A stretch of 27,508 nt of DNA from a virus. Both the position numbers and the translations under genes were made by a program. Of this stretch, positions 14,615 to 21,948 are shown piece after piece. The stretch is taken from positions 1-27,508 of the IMG/VR virus record IMGVR_UViG_3300049434_000039; one strand, written 5' to 3'. Positions within the stretch are counted from its first letter, which is position 1. Each line of letters begins with the position of its first letter. The notes beneath the pieces were generated by a model. It was not told where the DNA came from. It saw only the letters and a program-made list of their open reading frames with translations, and did no database searches.

Positions 14615-15229
14615 ATGCCTAGACCGCACAAAGTTGCACAGCTTCCTCCTGAAGAGTTGGAGTTTGTCATTCAATGCATCCTCGGCACGAATCAGCGTGG
14701 CCCTCTTACTGACAGAGAAATCTCAGCAGCTTACAAAGAGAAATTTGGAAAGCGACTTGCGAAGAGCAGCTTGGCCCGCTGGCGTTTGGCAGCCGGTGAT
14801 GAGCTGGCTGATCGCTACCGGATGGCACGAGTTCAAGCGCAGCAATTGATTGAAAGTCTTAAAGAGGAACCGGACGCAGATAAATATCAAGTGCTGATGC
14901 GTAACCTCGAAGATCGGATGCTGACCGTCACACATGAAGCCATCGCGCTTGACCCGATCAAGATGTTACGCCTTCGTATCGAAGAGGGTAAGCGACGGCT
15001 GAAGGAACGACAACTTGATCTACACGAAAAGAAGCTAGTGTTTGAACAGGAACGCGCCGAGCGCGAAGCAAACCTTCACGGCGATAGATTCAAGATCGCC
15101 GCTGACACCTGGCAATTTATTCTCATCTGGTTCGCTCAGAAAAACGCGCAAGCGGCAGACCTTTTGACCGGCAACAGCGAGGAGCTATTGAATGCCCTTG
15201 AAACGCACCTCGAAGATCAAACTGCCTAA
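14615..15229 (+). CDS. Small terminase subunit (Mu gp27-like, DUF3486)
   Basis: 204 residues. The start MPRPHKVAQLPPEELEF is the typical opening of the DUF3486 family. An HTH follows (LTDREISAAYKEKFGKRLAK, SLARWRLAAG), then a long charged helical region (RLRIEEGKRRLKERQLDLHEKK). In Mu the homologous protein recognises phage DNA ends for packaging. The next gene starts 38 bases before this one ends. The length agrees with the family. Confidence 0.75.
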   Translation: MPRPHKVAQLPPEELEFVIQCILGTNQRGPLTDREISAAYKEKFGKRLAKSSLARWRLAAGDELADRYRMARVQAQQLIESLKEEPDADKYQVLMRNLEDRMLTVTHEAIALDPIKMLRLRIEEGKRRLKERQLDLHEKKLVFEQERAEREANLHGDRFKIAADTWQFILIWFAQKNAQAADLLTGNSEELLNALETHLEDQTA

Positions 15230-16943
15230 GCGCCCCGTCTCTCGTAAAGAGTTCCGCGATCTAGCACAGAAGGCGACTGAAGCCGTCCAGCAGTACCGCG
15301 CTGCCGCGCAGGTCGCTGCTGAATCAATCGCGTATGGTCGCGCAGAGTTCACTGAAGAAGACGGCACGCGCGAAGAGCGATTAGAGCGCACGCGCGATTC
15401 CGCTCTGGAGTTCGGTCGCACATATCTATCTCACTATTTCGAGGAAGCCTCTGCTCCTTTTCATAAAGCCCTTGATAAAGTCTTGACCGGCAATTTCACA
15501 GACGCAGATGTTGAAGAGTGGCGTGAGGAGTTCGGCATAGAGGTTCATCGCGGCGACCCTCTGCTGCGACTCACAGCCATTGAAATCTTTCGCGGCGGTG
15601 GTAAGTCTGTTATCGCTAACTTATGTGATTCTCTCAGGCGTATCTGTCATGGACTAGACCCTTACATCATCATCGCCAGCGATACATTTGCTCAGGCTGG
15701 CGCTCAACTTGAAGACATCAAGGATGAGTTAGCAAGCAATGAAAAGATTAAAGCTGACTTTGGTAACCTGAAACCGGATCGCGGGTTGTGGCGAGAGGTC
15801 GAGCTAATCCAGCGGCCCGATGGCCGTGTCACCTGGCGCGAAGGCCAGATTGTCACAACTAACAACGTCCGGGCAGATGCGATAGGGCGCGGTGGCAAGA
15901 TGCGCGGGCGCAGGCATGGGCCGCAGCGTCCGACCTGTTTCAAAGGTGACGATCTTGATAATGACGAGAACGTAGTCACTAAAGAGCAGCGCGATAAAGC
16001 CTGGAATTGGGTGATGTCTGCTGTGATCCCCGCGATGGACCCAAAGCGCGGCGAAGTCACCATCATCGGCACTACAATTCACTTCGACGCTGTTATCACG
16101 CGAGCATCCAGAAAGACTGACTCTGAAGGTCATCGCCTCTTCACCTCGATCAAGTTCACAGCGATGAAGCGGGATGAAGATGGGGAGTGGGTATCCAACT
16201 GGCCGGAGCGTTTCTCTGTTGAAAGATTGCTACGCACAAGAGACTTGCTGGGGCCGACAAAGTTCGGCGCTGAATACATGGGCGATCCCCGCGACCCGGA
16301 GAGCCAACTCTTTGACCCTGATAAGTTCTATTATTATTCATCGTTAGAGCTACAGGGCAGAGAGCTAAAGCACATCTGCTACGTTGACCCGTCGAAAGGT
16401 AAAAAGGGGAAAGGAAGAAAGAAATCTGACTTTTCAGGTTTTGCCCACGTCACTTCTGACATCACGGAGCGCATTAGCTGGTTGCAAAACGCATTTCGTA
16501 AGCGGCTTAGCCCGGCAGCGGCAAAGACTGAGGTGATCGAATGGTTTCTTGAGATATATAAAGCACATCCGAATGCGGAGCTTTGGATTGAAGAGAACTC
16601 CTTCGGCGACATCCTGGGCGAGAACTTTCAGAACGAGCTGCGGCGGCGCGGTGTTGACATCGTAGTCAATACGAAGCTGCACTCCGAAGAGAAAGATGCG
16701 CGCCTTCGCAGGCATTCAGTGCGCGTTGAAAACAACAGTATTAGATTTCCGCAACGATGGGAATCGGAAGATCGTCGGCCTGAGTGGTTCGGCGAATATG
16801 TAGACTATCCGGCAGGCTCATTTGACGACACGATTGACGCCATCGAAACCGCAGACGATATAGCGATGAACGACTCGGCTGGAAAAGCCGGATTCAAATC
16901 AAGTGGAGAAAAGCAAGGCAGTGCAATGGCAGGAGCTTACTGA
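15192..16943 (+). CDS. Large terminase subunit (Mu gp28-like)
   Basis: 583 residues. The ATPase domain has a Walker A-type segment EIFRGGGKSV (about 131-140) and a Walker B-like segment FKGDDLDNDE (about 251-260) with motif III IIGTTIHF. The RNaseH-like nuclease domain shows HICYVDPSKGKKG (about 396-408, first Asp), ELWIEENSFGD (Glu) and FDDTIDAIETADD (C-terminal acidic pair). The protein threads DNA into the prohead and cuts it. Start ATG 15192 has GAGGAG upstream. The Walker A has R-G-G-G-K-S, a variant form seen in Mu-type terminases. Confidence 0.9.
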   Translation: MPLKRTSKIKLPKRPVSRKEFRDLAQKATEAVQQYRAAAQVAAESIAYGRAEFTEEDGTREERLERTRDSALEFGRTYLSHYFEEASAPFHKALDKVLTGNFTDADVEEWREEFGIEVHRGDPLLRLTAIEIFRGGGKSVIANLCDSLRRICHGLDPYIIIASDTFAQAGAQLEDIKDELASNEKIKADFGNLKPDRGLWREVELIQRPDGRVTWREGQIVTTNNVRADAIGRGGKMRGRRHGPQRPTCFKGDDLDNDENVVTKEQRDKAWNWVMSAVIPAMDPKRGEVTIIGTTIHFDAVITRASRKTDSEGHRLFTSIKFTAMKRDEDGEWVSNWPERFSVERLLRTRDLLGPTKFGAEYMGDPRDPESQLFDPDKFYYYSSLELQGRELKHICYVDPSKGKKGKGRKKSDFSGFAHVTSDITERISWLQNAFRKRLSPAAAKTEVIEWFLEIYKAHPNAELWIEENSFGDILGENFQNELRRRGVDIVVNTKLHSEEKDARLRRHSVRVENNSIRFPQRWESEDRRPEWFGEYVDYPAGSFDDTIDAIETADDIAMNDSAGKAGFKSSGEKQGSAMAGAY

Positions 16944-16949
16944 AGAATC

Positions 16950-17693
16950 ATGAAACCATACTACGAAGAGAAGAACGTTACGCTCTATCACGGAAGTTTT
17001 GAAGACGTGTTGCCGACGCTCAAACCAAACAGCGTTGACCTGCTGTGCAGTGATCCTCCATACAATAACACTTGCCTCGCGTGGGATAAGGCTGTTGACT
17101 GGCTTTTGTTCTGGGGAATAATAGAGCAGCTTTGCAAAGTCTATGCGACGATGGCGATGTTCAGTTCTGGTCTCTTTGTGCCGCTCCTGCTTAACTCGAA
17201 TCGAAAGCATTACCGTTATGAGTTGATCTGGGAGAAGAATAATCCGACAGGCTTTCTCAGCGCCAAGCGTCGCCCTCTACGTGCACATGAGATGATTCTG
17301 ATCTTTACGCGGAAGCCGAAGGTCAGCATCTATAATCCACAGATGATTACAGGGAAGATTCATAAGCGCGGCAACTCAGGGCCAGGCATGGCCCACTATA
17401 CTACGACCGGCTCCTACCCCGGCATAGTCACGAACAAATACTACCCGCGAAGCATCCTGCGTTTCCCTAACTCTCGCCAGGGCAAATCTCTACATCCGAC
17501 TCAGAAGCCAGTGGATTTAATGATGTGGCTCGTGCGGACGTATTCAAAGCGTGGTCAAATGGTGCTCGATCCATTTATCGGCTCAGGAACTACACTTGTG
17601 GCGGCGAGGAAAACAGGGCGGCGCGCAATTGGTGTCGAGCGTGAAGAGAAGTTTTGTGAGATTGCAGCAAATCGCTTACGGCTGGAGGCTTGA
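16950..17693 (+). CDS. DNA methyltransferase (N6-Ade/N4-Cyt, DPPY type)
   Basis: 247 residues. DLLCSDPPYNNT carries the catalytic DPPY, and VLDPFIGSGTTLVAARKTGR carries the AdoMet-binding FxGxG near the C-terminus. The order DPPY then FxGxG marks the beta class (N6_N4_Mtase). A HPTQKPVDLM motif precedes the AdoMet site, typical of the family. No restriction enzyme gene is adjacent, so it is probably an orphan enzyme protecting phage DNA. It follows the terminase gene by six bases in the same orientation. Confidence 0.9.
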   Translation: MKPYYEEKNVTLYHGSFEDVLPTLKPNSVDLLCSDPPYNNTCLAWDKAVDWLLFWGIIEQLCKVYATMAMFSSGLFVPLLLNSNRKHYRYELIWEKNNPTGFLSAKRRPLRAHEMILIFTRKPKVSIYNPQMITGKIHKRGNSGPGMAHYTTTGSYPGIVTNKYYPRSILRFPNSRQGKSLHPTQKPVDLMMWLVRTYSKRGQMVLDPFIGSGTTLVAARKTGRRAIGVEREEKFCEIAANRLRLEA

Positions 17694-17701
17694 GATAGTT
17701 G

Positions 17702-17926
17702 TTAATTTATATTTAGATCAACCTTCTCTCTCAGCTTTCGCACAGTCTCTCTTGTCGCATTACTCAATAATCGGTTGAGAAGCGTCGGCCAGATCAGTTC
17801 AAAGCTCTCGTAAGATGTTGCCGAGTAATATTGTAGCCATAACTCCAGAGTCTGAAACTTCATATAGCTCATCAACATCCAGAACCAATCCGTGCTCTCT
17901 TCTTTTGTTTGAGTTGAAATTCCCAT
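17702..17926 (-). CDS. Small protein paired with the repressor, unknown
   Basis: 74 residues, aromatic-rich (DWFWMLMSYMKF, LWLQYYSATSYESF) and helical, ending in a charged segment (NATRETVRKLREKVD). The ATG lies two bases after the stop of the upstream HTH gene, so the two form a unit. No family is recognised; toxin-antitoxin or repressor/co-regulator pairing are both possible. It is convergent with the methyltransferase gene. Confidence 0.55.
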   Translation of the reverse strand: MGISTQTKEESTDWFWMLMSYMKFQTLELWLQYYSATSYESFELIWPTLLNRLLSNATRETVRKLREKVDLNIN

Positions 17927-17928
17927 GA

Positions 17929-18147
17929 TTAATGCTTGTCTGTCTTATCATCAGCATACGAAAACACATCTCCAGGCTGACACTTCAATTCTCTACAAAT
18001 CAGATTTAATGTCGTAAATTCAATGCGCTGTGTTTTCTTTTTACAGAGCCTGGTAATGGCTGCATAACTTATCCCGGTTTGTTTTGCTAACCAGTATCGT
18101 GACCTTCCACGATCTTTAAGAGTTTTTGTTAGTTTAATCTCTATCAC
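17929..18147 (-). CDS. Cro/C1-type HTH repressor, small
   Basis: 72 residues from a GTG start. Typical XRE-type helix-turn-helix of the YozG/HTH_26 kind: RSRYWLAKQTGISYAAITRL followed by CKKK, FTTLNLICRELKCQPGDVF. It is a single-domain DNA-binding protein without a peptidase or oligomerisation domain. It is divergent from the head operon, and the intervening region holds two inverted repeats plus a strong promoter, so it likely regulates its own gene and perhaps the portal operon. Confidence 0.8.
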   Translation of the reverse strand: MIEIKLTKTLKDRGRSRYWLAKQTGISYAAITRLCKKKTQRIEFTTLNLICRELKCQPGDVFSYADDKTDKH

Positions 18148-18170
18148 GCACGGCTATATATCATAGAGGC

Positions 18171-18249
18171 AATATCCCAAGATATTCTATCTATATGTGT
18201 CCTATGCAGGCTTATTATATGTTGGAGTATAGTATTTAGAGATACTATA
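18171..18249. promoter_or_regulatory. Two inverted-repeat operator candidates
   Basis: AATATC (18171-18176) with GATATT (18181-18186), and the better TATAGTAT (18228-18235) with ATACTATA (18242-18249), both perfect. A TATAAT on the minus strand (18214-18219) lies between them and could be the -10 of the repressor gene; the longer repeat overlaps where its -35 would be. Autoregulation is the simplest reading. Confidence 0.5.
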
Positions 18250-18269
18250 GCGTTGCTACAAAATCGTGA

Positions 18270-18298
18270 TTGTCACTAAATGAAATCTCGTTTATAGT
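18270..18298 (+). promoter_or_regulatory. Sigma70-like promoter of the portal operon
   Basis: TTGTCA (18270-18275), a 17-bp spacer and TATAGT (18293-18298). The small palindrome GTGATTGTCAC (18266-18276) overlaps the -35. The predicted start near 18305 leads directly into leader D. Confidence 0.6.
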
Positions 18299-18304
18299 CT
18301 CGGC

Positions 18305-18386
18305 GACACCGAGCGGCCATTCAGTGGCCTACAATAATTCAGGCTCACAAGCAGCCCGCCGTCCCTAATGGGATGGGCGGGTTTTT
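18305..18386 (+). promoter_or_regulatory. Two-hairpin attenuator-like leader, copy D
   Basis: First hairpin GGCCA (18315-18319) with TGGCC (18325-18329). Conserved segment CAGGCTCACAAGCAGCC (18340-18356), the core identical to copy B. The second hairpin spans about 18355-18381 (CCCGCC with GGGCGGG, one bulge; TCCC with GGGA), then T5 at 18382-18386. Only 12 bases separate the T-run from the portal ATG. The neighbouring upstream genes run the other way, so it is a leader, not an end-of-gene terminator. Confidence 0.6.
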
Positions 18387-18398
18387 CGCTGGTTCAAA

Positions 18399-19856
18399 AT
18401 GGATTCAACTTCAAAAGAGAGAGACGAGCTTACCGGAGAAATTCTTTCAAGCGAAAGAATGGGCAGTTTCATGTCGTTCGCTTACGGGCTGTCGCAGGGG
18501 ATACCGGATAATCCTTCGTGGATATGGGAGCAACTGCGCTGGAATCCCTGGCTGGCGATGACTGTTTATGACGACCTCGAATTGAAGGACGACATGATTT
18601 CTTCCTCTCTTGAGACACGCAAGGAGAGTGTGCTGTCGAAATCGCGTCGCGTCGCACCGGCCAGTAAAAAGCGCCAGGATACAAAGCTCGCGGAATTCGT
18701 TGACGAATCGTTGGAAGGGTATTTCGACCAAACGGACGGCGTGAGACTTGGCCTTGATAGCTTTTTGTGGGAAGCGATGGATGCTCTGTTCAAAGGCGTT
18801 TCCATCGGCGAGAAGATTTTTGCGGAATCCTCAGATCGAATCTTCATTAAAGAAGTAAAATTCAAACCACAACACCTCTTCACGTTCGGCGAAGGGATGA
18901 TGGCCGCTTATTCGACCAGCACTTATCCTTATCCTCAAACCGGCCCGCTGCGCCTGCGACCCGGAATCTTTGTTGAAGGGTTGAGCAGTGAGAAACCACT
19001 CCCTGAAAAGAAATTCTTTGTCTTCTCATTTCGTCCGAAGCAGGGCAACCGCTGGGGATCGCCCATAGGTCAGAGAGTGTTCTGGCCGAGTTGGTTAAAG
19101 CGAGCTAATACAAAGAACTGGCTACGCTATGGTGAGAAAGGCGCGGGCACTGCAAAGACAACTTATAAAGGTGGAGCTACAGAGAGGGAGCAACAAATTG
19201 CGCTCGAAGCTGCTCGCGCAATCGTAGAAGAGAATGCTGTAGCGGTGTCGGATGGTATTCAAGCTGAAATCCTGAATGTACGCGGAGGCATGGGTTCAGT
19301 TTTTCAAGCTCTGTCGGACGACTTTTGCAACAACGGAATAGCGCGCGTGATCCTGGGACAAACGCTGACCAGTCGCGGCAGCGAGGGGGGCGGTTCACGC
19401 GCGCTTGGCGAGGTTCACGAGCGAGTTGCAGGGCGTAAAACTGAGGTTGATGCAAAGGGCTTGATGCTGGCCGTCAACACGCAGATCGTCTGGCCGCTCG
19501 TGCTTTTGAACAAAGGGCCGGTCGAACAGCCGCCCGTTTGGACGATTGATTATGAGCCTGGTAATGACCTCAACGAGATGTCAGCCTGGCTTCAACGTCT
19601 CTGGCAGATGCATGTGCCAATTCCGACCGCATTCGTCTATAACAATTTTCAGGTAAATGAGCCTGGCGAAGATGAAGAAGTCTTGCCACCACCCTCTAAG
19701 GATCAGGAAGACTTAAGCCCAAGTGCAGCCGGATTCTCCGAGGGTCAAAAAAAAAAGCCCGGAGCGTCGAGCGGAAGATTGAACAGGCAGTCGAACTCGA
19801 AGATGGCGCGCTTTCAAAGGCTGCGCCCCTCTACGATGAATGGCTCGGCGAGATAA
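18399..19856 (+). CDS. Portal protein (Mu gp29-like, DUF935)
   Basis: 485 residues in the zero frame. DUF935-type features include WEQLRWNPWLAMTVYDDLEL, DDMISSSLETRKESVL, FVFSFRPKQGNRWGSP, GLMLAVNTQIVWPLV and WTIDYEPGNDLNEMSAWL. The portal forms the dodecameric DNA gateway of the head. The zero-frame C-terminus after residue ~453 is low-complexity and basic and does not look like family sequence. The -1 frame from 19757 instead gives the helical C-terminal region expected (QAVELEDGALSKAAPLYDEW). There is no clear ribosome site before the ATG. See the frameshift entry at 19740-19757. Confidence 0.85.
   Translation: MDSTSKERDELTGEILSSERMGSFMSFAYGLSQGIPDNPSWIWEQLRWNPWLAMTVYDDLELKDDMISSSLETRKESVLSKSRRVAPASKKRQDTKLAEFVDESLEGYFDQTDGVRLGLDSFLWEAMDALFKGVSIGEKIFAESSDRIFIKEVKFKPQHLFTFGEGMMAAYSTSTYPYPQTGPLRLRPGIFVEGLSSEKPLPEKKFFVFSFRPKQGNRWGSPIGQRVFWPSWLKRANTKNWLRYGEKGAGTAKTTYKGGATEREQQIALEAARAIVEENAVAVSDGIQAEILNVRGGMGSVFQALSDDFCNNGIARVILGQTLTSRGSEGGGSRALGEVHERVAGRKTEVDAKGLMLAVNTQIVWPLVLLNKGPVEQPPVWTIDYEPGNDLNEMSAWLQRLWQMHVPIPTAFVYNNFQVNEPGEDEEVLPPPSKDQEDLSPSAAGFSEGQKKKPGASSGRLNRQSNSKMARFQRLRPSTMNGSAR
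19740..19757 (+). other. Candidate programmed -1 ribosomal frameshift site
   Basis: Ten A's (19747-19756) followed by G. In the portal frame the codons are AAA (19752-19754) and AAG (19755-19757), so A AAA AAG at 19751-19757 is the dnaX-type slippery heptamer in register. GAGGG at 19740-19744, six bases upstream, resembles the stimulatory Shine-Dalgarno of dnaX. A -1 slip enters a frame open to 20755 and would give a portal-F fusion of about 785 residues. A miscounted homopolymer (11 A's in truth) would also fuse the frames. Confidence 0.6.
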
Positions 19857-19891
19857 TCACGGAACTTGAAAAGTTCAATGATCTGGCAAAA

Positions 19892-20755
19892 GTGCCAGCG
19901 ATGTTCTTTGAAATAAAATTTACAGGCCAGTTTGACGCAATCGCGCTAGTGCTCGGCGATGCTCTGCTCGCTTCATATTTGCTTGCGCTTGACCAGGTGA
20001 GCGGAGAAATTCAGAGCGGTGAGTTTGCCGAAGGCGATGATGAATTGTTCAACTTCGATCTGCCGCCAGAGGAAGCGATTAAATATTTCCGGGATAAGCG
20101 CGTAGTCACAAGCAAAAAGTTTAATGACCTCAGAGAAGAAGCGCGGTCAGCAGCTTTCACAGTCGGCGGCATCTATGAACAAGAAGTGCTCGAAGGCTTC
20201 AAGGAAGAGATCGCCCGTTCGCTCGAAGAGGGCATACCACAGCGCGAGACTATCAAGCGGTTTCGTGAAATCCTCGACGGCGCGGGACATAAGCAACTCG
20301 GCGCGTTTCACCTGGAGACAATATTCAGGACGAACATGCAAATGGCTTACGGCGTAGGCCGTCGCCAGGCGCTTGAAGGCGTCGCGGATGATTTATCACT
20401 TTGGGAATACCACGCGGTACTCGATGACCGCACACGACCAACACATGCCGCTCTCGATGGTTTGATTCTTCCTGCCACTCACGAATTTTGGAACGACCAT
20501 TATCCGCCCTGGGGATTCAATTGCAGATGCACCGTCACGGCGAGGCCGACGATGCCGGATAGTTATGACCATTCAAATCCGTCCGGTTCGGCTGAGATTG
20601 CCTATGACAAAAAGGGCAACCCGGCGAAGGCTGAGGTCGGGACTTCAGTCGTTGATCTGAACGTCGGAAAGTTCAAAGGAGTGCCGCCACAGGGCGGGTT
20701 AAAGAGTACCATCGAAGATGCGGTAGGGCGGGCGAAAGCGAGTAGAAAGAAGTGA
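19892..20755 (+). CDS. Phage head morphogenesis protein (Mu gpF-like)
   Basis: 287 residues from ATG 19892, but the same frame is open upstream to at least 19757 and the ATG has no ribosome binding site. The F domain runs from NFDLPPEEAIKYFRDKRVVT through EEARSAAFTVGG to the C-terminal signature (TIFRTNMQMAYGVGRRQALE, LDDRTRPTHAALDG, PPWGFNCRCTVTARP), shared with SPP1 gp7. The first ~50 residues (FDAIALVLGDALLASYLLAL) instead match the C-terminal helices of DUF935 portals. So the portal end and F are joined in this frame, most simply by frameshifting from the portal gene. F-type proteins act in capsid assembly and enter the head in small numbers. Confidence 0.85.
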   Translation: MPAMFFEIKFTGQFDAIALVLGDALLASYLLALDQVSGEIQSGEFAEGDDELFNFDLPPEEAIKYFRDKRVVTSKKFNDLREEARSAAFTVGGIYEQEVLEGFKEEIARSLEEGIPQRETIKRFREILDGAGHKQLGAFHLETIFRTNMQMAYGVGRRQALEGVADDLSLWEYHAVLDDRTRPTHAALDGLILPATHEFWNDHYPPWGFNCRCTVTARPTMPDSYDHSNPSGSAEIAYDKKGNPAKAEVGTSVVDLNVGKFKGVPPQGGLKSTIEDAVGRAKASRKK

Positions 20756-20952
20756 GCGAAGAAATTATCGAAGTTCGTTCGGACGTGGATAGCTTCAGAA
20801 CTGTTGGTGAGGCTTTAGCCGAAGCGTTACTGCGTGCCGATGGCGCTTCGGTCTTTATCCACTCGACAGATGATTCTCAGAAGCACAATTTTGAGAATGG
20901 AGCAGCTTGCTTTTGCAATCCTCCAAGGATTGAGAGCGAGAAGCTAAAATGA
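20752..20952 (+). CDS. Small phage protein, unknown
   Basis: 66 residues, GTG start overlapping the F stop (GTGA). The fold looks alpha/beta (SFRTVGEALAEALLRADGAS, VFIHSTDD); the C-terminus has two Cys (CFCNPPR). Not recognised. Its stop overlaps the next ATG (ATGA), one of three coupled short genes. Confidence 0.55.
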   Translation: MSEEIIEVRSDVDSFRTVGEALAEALLRADGASVFIHSTDDSQKHNFENGAACFCNPPRIESEKLK

Positions 20953-21077
20953 TCTGGCGTTTCGTTTGGAAGAAGGTGTGGTTTTTGAGTGAGCGCACCG
21001 GAGTATCACTAGGTCGCTTCGCTCCGTTTGTGTTCAATCAGATGATGGAACTTCATAAGCCGAGGTGTTTGAAATGA
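20949..21077 (+). CDS. 42-residue phage micro-protein
   Basis: ATG 20949 to TGA 21077, too short for ordinary calling. It begins MIWRFVWKKVWFLSERTGVS and ends KPRCLK. ATGA overlaps at both ends (with 20752-20952 and 21074-21253) are the main evidence. Basic and aromatic-rich; an amphipathic, possibly membrane-active helix is conceivable. Confidence 0.4.
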   Translation: MIWRFVWKKVWFLSERTGVSLGRFAPFVFNQMMELHKPRCLK

Positions 21078-21253
21078 AGATCACAGATTCATATCCAGCA
21101 AGACAAGCATTGGCTAGAGCTATTGCAGATATACAGAGCGCGGCAAGTGAATTGAGTAGGCCAGAGCTATCCGACAAGGAAAAATTCGAGATTGCGTGGA
21201 AGCTAGGACACGTTGAATTACAGGGTTTAGAAGAGTATCGGTTGCCGGACTAA
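21074..21253 (+). CDS. Small helical phage protein, unknown
   Basis: 59 residues. ATG 21074 is preferred to the in-frame GTG at 21065 because it overlaps the previous stop as ATGA and has GAGG eight bases before. Helical and charged (ARQALARAIADIQSAASELS, KEKFEIAWKLGHVELQGLEE). Not recognised. Confidence 0.5.
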   Translation: MKITDSYPARQALARAIADIQSAASELSRPELSDKEKFEIAWKLGHVELQGLEEYRLPD

Positions 21254-21636
21254 GGAATGCTTCTAATATTTTTCAGTTGCGCTTAAATGATTTCCGTTTT
21301 ATGTTGACGTTCCGTGCTGGTTGGGCGCAGGCTCAGGTCGTAAGTCGGAATGTAAAATGGGGAGTGGCTTAAACCTTCTCATCTCAGATCGTATACTGTT
21401 GTTCTGATCTATCGAACACCCTGCGCCTTTCATAGATGCCTTGAAATAAAAAATCGCGTTTAGAGGCTCTGTGGCGCGTTAAGCAAAGCGTAAATCCATT
21501 TTCCCGAACGCGACCGGAAAAGCTGTTTTGGATGATTTTTGCAACGTTGGAAGGCTATTGGCGGGAAATCCGAGAGACGTTTAATGGCTGAGCCGGTTGA
21601 AAGGCATTCCAAGGCCAATTTTTTGAGAATTCAGAT
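21254..21636. other. 383-base gene-poor stretch with promoter candidate
   Basis: No convincing gene. A promoter-like pair TTAAAC (21369-21374), 17 bp, TATACT (21392-21397) points towards the zinc-finger gene. The second copy of the 32-nt repeat lies at 21527-21558. A short ORF fragment ending DDFCNVGRLLAGNPRDV (stop near 21577) passes through the repeat but has no start signal. Confidence 0.35.
21527..21558 (+). repeat. 32-nt dispersed direct repeat, copy 2
   Basis: Matches 2477-2508 at 30 of 32 positions, same orientation (mismatches at 21531 and 21544). Located in a non-coding gap 79 bases before the Com-like gene. It is not a prophage end, because head genes continue on its right. Confidence 0.6.
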
Positions 21637-21903
21637 ATGGGTTTGCACTCAACAGAGACCAGTAATAATAATCGGCAGGCGGTAAGCAGTCGTCTCGACA
21701 TACCCATGCTGCCCGTCATCAAATGCAATAATTGTTTACGCCCTCAAGTGTCCGTTAGTCAGAGGACAAGCGGTGACATTAAATTCAAATGCAAGGCTTG
21801 TCGTCATTGGAACATTTACGAAGTTTTCCCGGAGACCTCCAACCTTAGAGACAAGTTGAGGTTCAAGCTTATCCGTTGCTGGCATGACGCTCCCAGCAGT
21901 TGA
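21637..21903 (+). CDS. Com-like zinc-finger protein
   Basis: 88 residues. IKCNNC (about 28-33) and FKCKAC (about 50-55), C-x2-C-x18-C-x2-C, followed by RHWNIYEV, resemble the Mu Com zinc finger, which binds mom mRNA and activates its translation. The N-terminal 20 residues are polar and may be extra; an internal ATG (MLPVIKCNNC) would give a Com-sized protein. No mom-like gene is in the window. No strong ribosome site. Confidence 0.5.
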   Translation: MGLHSTETSNNNRQAVSSRLDIPMLPVIKCNNCLRPQVSVSQRTSGDIKFKCKACRHWNIYEVFPETSNLRDKLRFKLIRCWHDAPSS

Positions 21904-21912
21904 TGTTATTCC

Positions 21913-21942
21913 TTGACTCACTCAGCGAGTCTCCCCTATTCT
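21913..21942 (+). promoter_or_regulatory. Sigma70-like promoter before leader E
   Basis: TTGACT (21913-21918), an 18-bp spacer and TATTCT (21937-21942). Transcription would start near 21949, at the base of the first leader hairpin. Confidence 0.45.
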
Positions 21943-21948
21943 GAAGTG

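Noticed and set aside
16950-17693. Restriction-modification system
   Set aside because: Only the methyltransferase is present; the adjacent small genes look like a repressor pair, not a nuclease.
2477-21558. 32-nt repeat as prophage attL/attR
   Set aside because: Head genes continue beyond the right copy and there is no integrase; the element would exclude essential genes.
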